In this document: piece after piece, positions 1 to 3,502 of the stretch
Numbering within the stretch: the stretch's first letter is position 1
Layout of the letters: each line of letters starts with the position of its first letter
Assembly (NCBI GenBank): GCA_002391465.1
Contig: DGFC01000029.1
Span: forward strand, 1 to 5,879
Direction of reading: 5' to 3'
DNA: 5,879 nt
Source: Firmicutes bacterium UBA3910
GTDB taxonomy: Bacteria; Bacillota; Limnochordia; Darwinibacteriales; Darwinibacteriaceae
The notes under the pieces: generated by a model
What the model was told of the DNA's origin: nothing
The model's database searches: none
Seen by the model: only the letters and a program-made list of their open reading frames with translations
Position numbers and translations under genes: made by a program

Positions 1-19
1 AGATGTGTATAAGAGACAG
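1..19. other. Tn5/Nextera mosaic-end adapter remnant (not genomic)
   Basis: The first 19 bases, AGATGTGTATAAGAGACAG, match exactly the synthetic mosaic end used in Tn5 tagmentation libraries. The natural IS50 outside and inside ends differ from it at several positions, so a real transposon end is unlikely. It sits at the extreme contig edge, as expected for untrimmed adapter. Genomic sequence should be taken to begin at about base 20. Confidence 0.95.
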
Positions 20-48
20 GCGGGAATATGGCGAAAGAGGTTTGACAT
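20..48 (-). CDS. Start of an unidentified gene downstream of spmB (partial)
   Basis: On the minus strand an ATG at 48-46 follows a strong Shine-Dalgarno sequence AAAGGGGAG (bases 64-56) with a 7-base gap. The nine whole genomic codons read MSNLFRHIP before the adapter is reached. The frame lies 70 bases beyond the spmB stop, on the same strand, and no clear terminator separates them, so it could be a third gene of the spmA-spmB transcript. Nine residues are too few to recognise a family. The ribosome binding site is the main reason to believe it. Confidence 0.4.
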
Positions 49-118
49 GGAAACACTCCCCTTTGTGATCTGTTAATTAATGTATACGACACAGCCAGAT
101 TCATCCCTTTAAAGTGTG

Positions 119-652
119 TTAGGGGAAGAGATAGCGTACCACATAGAGGGCTGCCAGAAAGCCAGCTAGATCTGCAGTTAAGGAAGTGGCTAGAGTGTGC
201 CTGGTTCGCCTCAGGCCAATTGAACCTGCATAGACAGTGAGCACGTAAAAGCTGGTTTCCGTGCTGCCCATAAGCGCAGCGGCGAGCCTACCCAAAAAGG
301 AATCGGGGCCGAAAACTTGCAGTGCCTGGGTTAACAGGGCCAAAGATCCTGAACCTGAAATGGGACGCATTAGGGCGAGGGGAAGTATTTCTTCCGGGAA
401 TCCCACTAGCCTAGTTAGGGGCCGGATCAGGGTGATCAGTATATCCAAAGCGCCCGAATGCTGGAAGATCTGAATGGCAACCAGCATCCCAACCAGGTAG
501 GGCAGGAGGCGTACAGCAGTCTGCCAGCCTTCCTTGGCCCCTTCCACAAAACTCTCGTAAATGGGCACCCTCCGTTCCATGCCCACGATGGTTATGCTCA
601 AAACAAAGAAGGGAATTGCCCAGCGGGAAATGAGCTGAATCATAGTGGTCAC
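119..652 (-). CDS. spmB: Spore maturation protein B
   Basis: SpmB is an integral membrane protein of the Gate (nucleoside-recognition-like) family. Together with SpmA it is needed in Bacillus and Clostridium for dehydration of the spore core and hence for spore heat resistance; the transported species is not established. The 177 residues match the usual length of about 178. Family signatures are VPIYESFVEGAKEG (29-42), the membrane stretch LLPYLVGMLVAIQIF (49-63), MRPISGSGSL (95-104) and GSTETSFYVLTVYAGSIG (129-146), and the protein ends in a hydrophobic helix (about 158-176). The start is taken as GTG at 652, because AGGGGG (bases 665-660) lies 7 bases upstream. The in-frame ATG three codons later would be 16 bases from that site. 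It follows spmA by 12 bp, with its ribosome site overlapping the spmA stop, so the two are probably translated from one mRNA. The gene looks intact. Confidence 0.95.
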   Translation of the reverse strand: MTTMIQLISRWAIPFFVLSITIVGMERRVPIYESFVEGAKEGWQTAVRLLPYLVGMLVAIQIFQHSGALDILITLIRPLTRLVGFPEEILPLALMRPISGSGSLALLTQALQVFGPDSFLGRLAAALMGSTETSFYVLTVYAGSIGLRRTRHTLATSLTADLAGFLAALYVVRYLFP

Positions 653-663
653 GGGAACACCCC

Positions 664-1251
664 CTATCCCCTTCTTAATCTCCAGTTCCTCAAAAGGCGA
701 TCCACAAGAATGGTGACTGCAGTTGAACAGAAGGTGGCCACCACGATGGGCCCAATAATGTCTGTGGGAGAATGGGAACCGTGGGCGGCTCTAAGGGCAA
801 TAATGGTGGTGGGAATGACCGTTAAACTGGACGAGGTCACCGCCATAAAGGTGCACTGGGCGTTGGAGGCGGTGTCTTTACTGGGATTCAGCTCCTGCAG
901 GTGGGCCATGGCTTTTAGACCCAAGGGAGTACAGGCATTCCCCAAGCCTAAGAAGTTGGCACTCATGCTCAAAAGAACAGCGCCCATGGCGGGATGGTCA
1001 GGTGGAACGTCCGGGTAAAGGCGGCGGGCTAATGGACCTACAAGGCGGGAGAGCCTCTCGATAAGACCTGCATCCCGAGCAATACGCATAATCCCCGACC
1101 AAAAGGTGAGCATGCCAATTAAGCCGGCCACAACTAATACAGCCTGTTCACTTCCCTTAAGAATGCCTTCCGTTACCAGGTTAATCTCCCCTTTGGCCGC
1201 GGCTGTAACCGCTCCCGCGATAATCATGCCAAACCAAATGTAGTTCATCAT
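664..1251 (-). CDS. spmA: Spore maturation protein A
   Basis: SpmA is a Gate-family membrane protein and the partner of SpmB in spore core dehydration during sporulation. The 195 residues agree with the usual 196. Visible features are an N-terminal membrane segment (about 4-20, MMNYIWFG start), a second near 36-55 with FWSGIMRIA, the family hallmark PDVPPDHPAMG (80-90), NFLGLGNACTPLGLKAM (99-115), a helix with SLTVIPTTIIALRAA (about 141-156) and TDIIGPIVVAT leading into the last membrane helix (about 163-186). The tail is basic (RNWRLRRG). The ATG at 1251 is preceded by GGGAGG (1265-1260) with an 8-base gap. A second ATG follows directly, so the true start could be one codon later. It is the first gene of a minus-strand unit divergent from ctsR, with a sigma-E-like promoter just upstream. 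In B. subtilis the pair follows dacB; no dacB is present here. Confidence 0.95.
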   Translation of the reverse strand: MMNYIWFGMIIAGAVTAAAKGEINLVTEGILKGSEQAVLVVAGLIGMLTFWSGIMRIARDAGLIERLSRLVGPLARRLYPDVPPDHPAMGAVLLSMSANFLGLGNACTPLGLKAMAHLQELNPSKDTASNAQCTFMAVTSSSLTVIPTTIIALRAAHGSHSPTDIIGPIVVATFCSTAVTILVDRLLRNWRLRRG

Positions 1252-1273
1252 GTTCTGCCCCTCCCTCGGGTAA

Positions 1274-1302
1274 TGTCTATGTCAAAACGAGAGAAAATAA
1301 GA
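1274..1302 (-). promoter_or_regulatory. Candidate sigma-E-type promoter for spmA-spmB
   Basis: On the minus strand TCTTATT (1302-1296) and CATAGACA (1281-1274) are separated by 14 bases. Against the B. subtilis mother-cell sigma-E consensus KMATATT-N14/15-CATACAHT this is 6 of 7 and 6 of 8 matches at the correct spacing. Initiation about seven bases downstream would give a leader of roughly 16 bases that starts at the Shine-Dalgarno sequence. Mother-cell sigma-E control is known for spmA-spmB in B. subtilis, which supports the call. The match is imperfect and made by eye. Confidence 0.45.
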
Positions 1303-1313
1303 GGAATTTTGTT

Positions 1314-1327
1314 ATTTGGGCCCAAAT
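1314..1327. repeat. 14-bp perfect palindrome in the divergent intergenic region
   Basis: ATTTGGGCCCAAAT is a perfect inverted repeat with no spacer, centred between 1320 and 1321, upstream of both the spmA and ctsR promoters. It does not extend further and has no T-run, so it is not a convincing terminator. It could be a dimeric-regulator site or chance. It does not resemble the CIRCE element or a CtsR site. Confidence 0.4.
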
Positions 1328-1360
1328 TGGCGCTTTAAAGGCAAAGAAAGCCCGTTTGAT

Positions 1361-1384
1361 GTTTCCTGACTATACAAGGGGTAG
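1361..1384 (+). promoter_or_regulatory. Possible sigma-B-like promoter upstream of ctsR
   Basis: GTTTCC (1361-1366), 12 bases, then GGGTAG (1379-1384) resembles the general-stress consensus GTTTAA-N12/14-GGGTAT at 9 of 12 positions with correct spacing. In B. subtilis the ctsR operon has both a sigma-B and a sigma-A promoter, and a distal sigma-B site would copy that layout. Many clostridia lack sigma-B, and so short a match can arise by chance. Confidence 0.25.
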
Positions 1385-1415
1385 TTGCATAGTTCTTGGG
1401 GAAATATGCTATAAT
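1385..1415 (+). promoter_or_regulatory. Main (sigma-A) promoter of the ctsR operon, extended -10
   Basis: A perfect -10 hexamer TATAAT (1410-1415) is preceded by TG one base upstream (1407-1408), an extended -10. The best -35 is TTGCAT (1385-1390), only half matching and 19 bases away, so recognition probably relies on the extended -10. Initiation would fall near 1421-1424, at the left edge of the CtsR operator, the geometry expected for repression. Strand and position fit ctsR, whose ATG is 40 bases beyond the -10. Confidence 0.75.
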
Positions 1416-1423
1416 GAACTTAA

Positions 1424-1440
1424 CGTCAGTAATAGTCAAA
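1424..1440 (+). promoter_or_regulatory. CtsR operator (direct heptad repeat)
   Basis: CGTCAGT-AAT-AGTCAAA fits the CtsR box RGTCAAA-NAN-RGTCAAA. The second heptad is perfect, the three-base spacer has the central A, and the first heptad keeps GTCA but differs at its first and last two bases. It starts 9 bases after the -10 hexamer and would cover the transcription start, so bound CtsR should block initiation. This implies autoregulation of the ctsR-mcsA-mcsB-clpC operon. The right edge touches the ribosome binding site of ctsR. Confidence 0.8.
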
Positions 1441-1455
1441 GAAGGCGGGTGGAAG

Positions 1456-1920
1456 ATGGGTACTTTAGCAGATCACATCGAAGCTTATATAAAAAGAATG
1501 CTGCGGGAAAGCCAAACTAACAGCGTAGAACTGAGCCGGGCCCAGTTGGCGGACACCTTTGCCTGCGTACCGTCGCAGATTAACTACGTCCTTACCACTC
1601 GCTTCAGTTTGGAGCGAGGCTATGTGGTGGAAAGCAGACGGGGCGGTGGCGGCTACATCCGTGTTGGGCGTGTGCCTGTAGCCGATCGCTACACCCATGC
1701 CATGCAGATTTTGCAGACAATTGGCGATGAACTGGAAGAAAAGCAGCTGAATGATATCCTGGCCTGCTTTAGAGATATGCAGTGGATCAGCGAAATAGAA
1801 ATGAGGCGCATCCGCGGCATAGTTCAACAAGAGGTGAGTACGGTGAGTCAGGGTAAGGAGCTTCTCCGTGCCAGCCTGGCGAGGGCTCTCCTGTTTTGGA
1901 TCGTTAAGTCTGCTGAGTGA
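1456..1920 (+). CDS. ctsR: Transcriptional repressor CtsR (class III heat-shock regulator)
   Basis: CtsR is a dimeric winged-helix repressor of clp genes that loses DNA binding on heating and is then removed by Clp proteolysis. The 154 residues equal the B. subtilis length. The recognition helix region is VPSQINYVLTTRF (38-50), followed by RGYVVESRRGGGGYIR (54-69). This contains the DNA-contacting Arg62 and the tetraglycine wing (63-66), described as the heat sensor, at the same numbers as in B. subtilis. The rest (about 75-154) is the helical C-terminal domain for dimerisation and McsB/ClpC contact. The start is ATG at 1456, because homology begins at MGTLADHIEAYI. Upstream in-frame TTG (1396) and ATG (1414) lie in the promoter and cannot be used. 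The ribosome site AAGAAGG (1439-1445) is 10 bases away, a slightly long spacing that may keep basal expression low. It is the first gene of the operon. Confidence 0.97.
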   Translation: MGTLADHIEAYIKRMLRESQTNSVELSRAQLADTFACVPSQINYVLTTRFSLERGYVVESRRGGGGYIRVGRVPVADRYTHAMQILQTIGDELEEKQLNDILACFRDMQWISEIEMRRIRGIVQQEVSTVSQGKELLRASLARALLFWIVKSAE

Positions 1921-1931
1921 GGAGGACAACC

Positions 1932-2456
1932 ATGCTGTGTGAAAAATGCGGTAAGAACGAAGCGTCCGTTAAGATAGTGCAGATTGAAAACAACAAAAAG
2001 ACGGAACTGCACCTCTGCCGGGATTGTGCCCAGGATTATCCTGGTTTCAGCCCGAGTTTTGACTTGGAGAGCATCCTCTCCAGCATGTTTCAGCAGACCG
2101 TACTCGGGGGAAAAATCGGCCAGGTCAAGGGCACGAAACAGTGTCCTACCTGTCAGTTAACCCTTGCCGATGTCCAGAAGAGGGGCCGCCTGGGCTGCAG
2201 CGACTGCTATGGGACTTTTCAGGAAGAACTCAATCCCATTTTCCGCAGGCTGCATGGCTCCATCAGCCACAGCGGCAAGGTTCCTGCCCGCAGCCATCCT
2301 CGGGCCAGAATGGGCAGGGAGATTGAAACTCTCCGGGAGAAGCTGGCAGAGTGCATCCGCACAGAAAAATACGAACAGGCGGCTGTTTACCGCGACGAAA
2401 TCCGCCGCCTAGAGCGGTCGTTGAAGGAGGGGCTGGCAGATGGGGAAGATGATTAG
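1932..2456 (+). CDS. mcsA: McsA, zinc-binding activator of the arginine kinase McsB
   Basis: McsA binds metal and activates McsB, and modulates CtsR; it acts in the cytoplasm. The 174-residue product has the family layout. Four CxxC pairs for zinc lie at C3/C6, C29/C32, C71/C74 and C89/C92, within LCEKCG, LCRDCA, QCPTC and GCSDCY. A basic linker follows (about 104-129), then a C-terminal UVR motif, about 130-164, with EKYEQAAVYRDEIRRLE at 145-161, a helical pair like those in UvrB and the ClpC middle domain. The start is ATG at 1932: GAGGAGG is 6 bases upstream and homology begins MLCEKCG. A GTG at 1917 overlaps the ctsR stop and is rejected. It lies 11 bp after ctsR and overlaps mcsB by 17 bp. 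It is intact, slightly shorter than the B. subtilis protein (185). Confidence 0.95.
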   Translation: MLCEKCGKNEASVKIVQIENNKKTELHLCRDCAQDYPGFSPSFDLESILSSMFQQTVLGGKIGQVKGTKQCPTCQLTLADVQKRGRLGCSDCYGTFQEELNPIFRRLHGSISHSGKVPARSHPRARMGREIETLREKLAECIRTEKYEQAAVYRDEIRRLERSLKEGLADGEDD

Positions 2457-3477
2457 TTCCTGGATGAAAGAGGAAGGCCCACAGGGCGATATTGTGCTGG
2501 GTACCCGCTGCAGGCTGGCCCGCAACCTGGAGGGGATTGCCTTCCCGGGTACTGCGGACCGGGAACAGCTCAAGGAAATTCTCACTAGAGTGCAGAGAGC
2601 AGTGCCCGCCCTGCAGAGTATCGGGGATTTTACCTACCAGGAGATGGCCACGGTAGATTCCCTGGCCAGGGAAGTCTTGGTGGAAGCACATTTGGTGAGC
2701 CCGGGCCATGTGGAGAATCCTCAGCACAAGGCGGTTATTATAAACAGTGAAGGCAATGTGAGCATTATGGTGAACGAAGAGGATCACCTGCGTATCCAGG
2801 TGCTCAAACCGGGGCTCCAGCTGAATGAGGCTTGGGAGCTGGCTGATCAGATAGATGATGTGTTGGAGAAGGAACTTGATTTTGCCTTTGATCTAACCCT
2901 CGGTTACCTCACCAGCTGTCCCACTAACGTGGGTACCGCCCTGCGGGCTTCGGTCATGCTGCATCTACCTGCCCTCCGTAGGCTGGAAAAGATTCAGGAG
3001 ATCTTCGGCACCGTATCCAAATTCGGTTTAACGGTGCGGGGGCTGTACGGTGAGGGCAGTAATGTGTGGGGCAATGTCTTTCAACTGTCAAACCAGGTCA
3101 CCTTAGGCCACAAAGAAGAGGAAATTATCGAGTATTTAGGGCGTTTTACAGAACAGATTCTCCACAGTGAACGCCAGGCCAGAGAGTACCTGTTGGAAGA
3201 AGAAAGGCGTTTAGAAACAGAGGATTGGTTGTACCGCTCTTATGGCATATTACAGAATGCCCGGACCATGACGAGTCGGGAGGCAATGGAGCTCTTGTCC
3301 GCTCTGAAATTGGGTGTGGATCTGGAAGTGATAAAGCTGAAAGACCCGGAATCGCTGAAGCAGCTTCTGGTACAGATCCGTTCTGGCCACCTCCAGCAGA
3401 TCATGGGCCAACCCCTTCCCGTTCAGGAACGGGATCGGCTTAGGGCAAGTTTGATTAGGGAAACACTGCAGAAATAA
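2440..3477 (+). CDS. mcsB: Protein-arginine kinase McsB
   Basis: McsB transfers phosphate from ATP to arginine side chains of proteins, marking them for ClpC-ClpP, and inactivates CtsR. It is a phosphagen-kinase fold of 345 residues, shorter than B. subtilis (363) at both ends. Visible sites are the nucleotide-contacting RCRLARN (23-29), NEEDHLRIQ (112-120) with catalytic Glu114, YLTSCPTNVGTALRAS (156-171) with the active-site Cys160, and RGLYGEGS (200-207) with Glu205, both matching B. subtilis numbering minus 7. The allosteric phospho-arginine pocket motif RDRLRA (331-336) is present, so self-activation should be preserved. In the first motif GT (21-22) replaces the more usual SS. The start is ATG at 2440, with AAGGAGG (2424-2430) 9 bases upstream; the ATG at 2449 is too far away. 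The start lies inside mcsA, which suggests translational coupling of kinase and activator. Confidence 0.97.
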   Translation: MGKMISSWMKEEGPQGDIVLGTRCRLARNLEGIAFPGTADREQLKEILTRVQRAVPALQSIGDFTYQEMATVDSLAREVLVEAHLVSPGHVENPQHKAVIINSEGNVSIMVNEEDHLRIQVLKPGLQLNEAWELADQIDDVLEKELDFAFDLTLGYLTSCPTNVGTALRASVMLHLPALRRLEKIQEIFGTVSKFGLTVRGLYGEGSNVWGNVFQLSNQVTLGHKEEEIIEYLGRFTEQILHSERQAREYLLEEERRLETEDWLYRSYGILQNARTMTSREAMELLSALKLGVDLEVIKLKDPESLKQLLVQIRSGHLQQIMGQPLPVQERDRLRASLIRETLQK

Positions 3478-3502
3478 TTGAGAATAGAAAGTAGGTGTGC
3501 GT

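Noticed and set aside
76..89. TATACATT on the minus strand ahead of the partial gene, close to a sigma-E -10 box.
   Set aside because: It matches 7 of 8 -10 positions, but no acceptable -35 box lies 13 to 15 bases upstream, so read-through from spmB is as likely.
458..1018. 186-codon plus-strand open frame opposite spmB and spmA.
   Set aside because: Both spm genes on the minus strand are intact with family motifs and good ribosome sites; this frame spans their junction and resembles nothing.
1280..1285. Perfect TTGACA -35 hexamer on the minus strand upstream of spmA.
   Set aside because: At 17 bases' spacing the -10 position would read AGGGGC inside the ribosome binding site, so no sigma-A promoter can be built from it.
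1396..1455. N-terminal extension of CtsR from TTG at 1396 or ATG at 1414.
   Set aside because: Both codons lie in the promoter spacer or -10 hexamer, upstream of the likely transcription start, and the extra 20 residues have no counterpart in CtsR.
1252..1455. Riboswitch, tRNA, CIRCE element or terminator in the main intergenic region.
   Set aside because: I found no TTAGCACTC/GAGTGCTAA pair, no GC-rich stem followed by a T-run and no tRNA-like arms; the region is explained by promoters, the operator and one palindrome.
1465..1929. 154-codon minus-strand open frame opposite ctsR.
   Set aside because: CtsR on the plus strand is complete and conserved over its whole length, so this is a shadow frame.
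2263..2787. 174-codon minus-strand open frame across the mcsA-mcsB junction.
   Set aside because: It is antisense to two recognised genes; the translation is rich in His, Pro and Gly with no recognisable domain.
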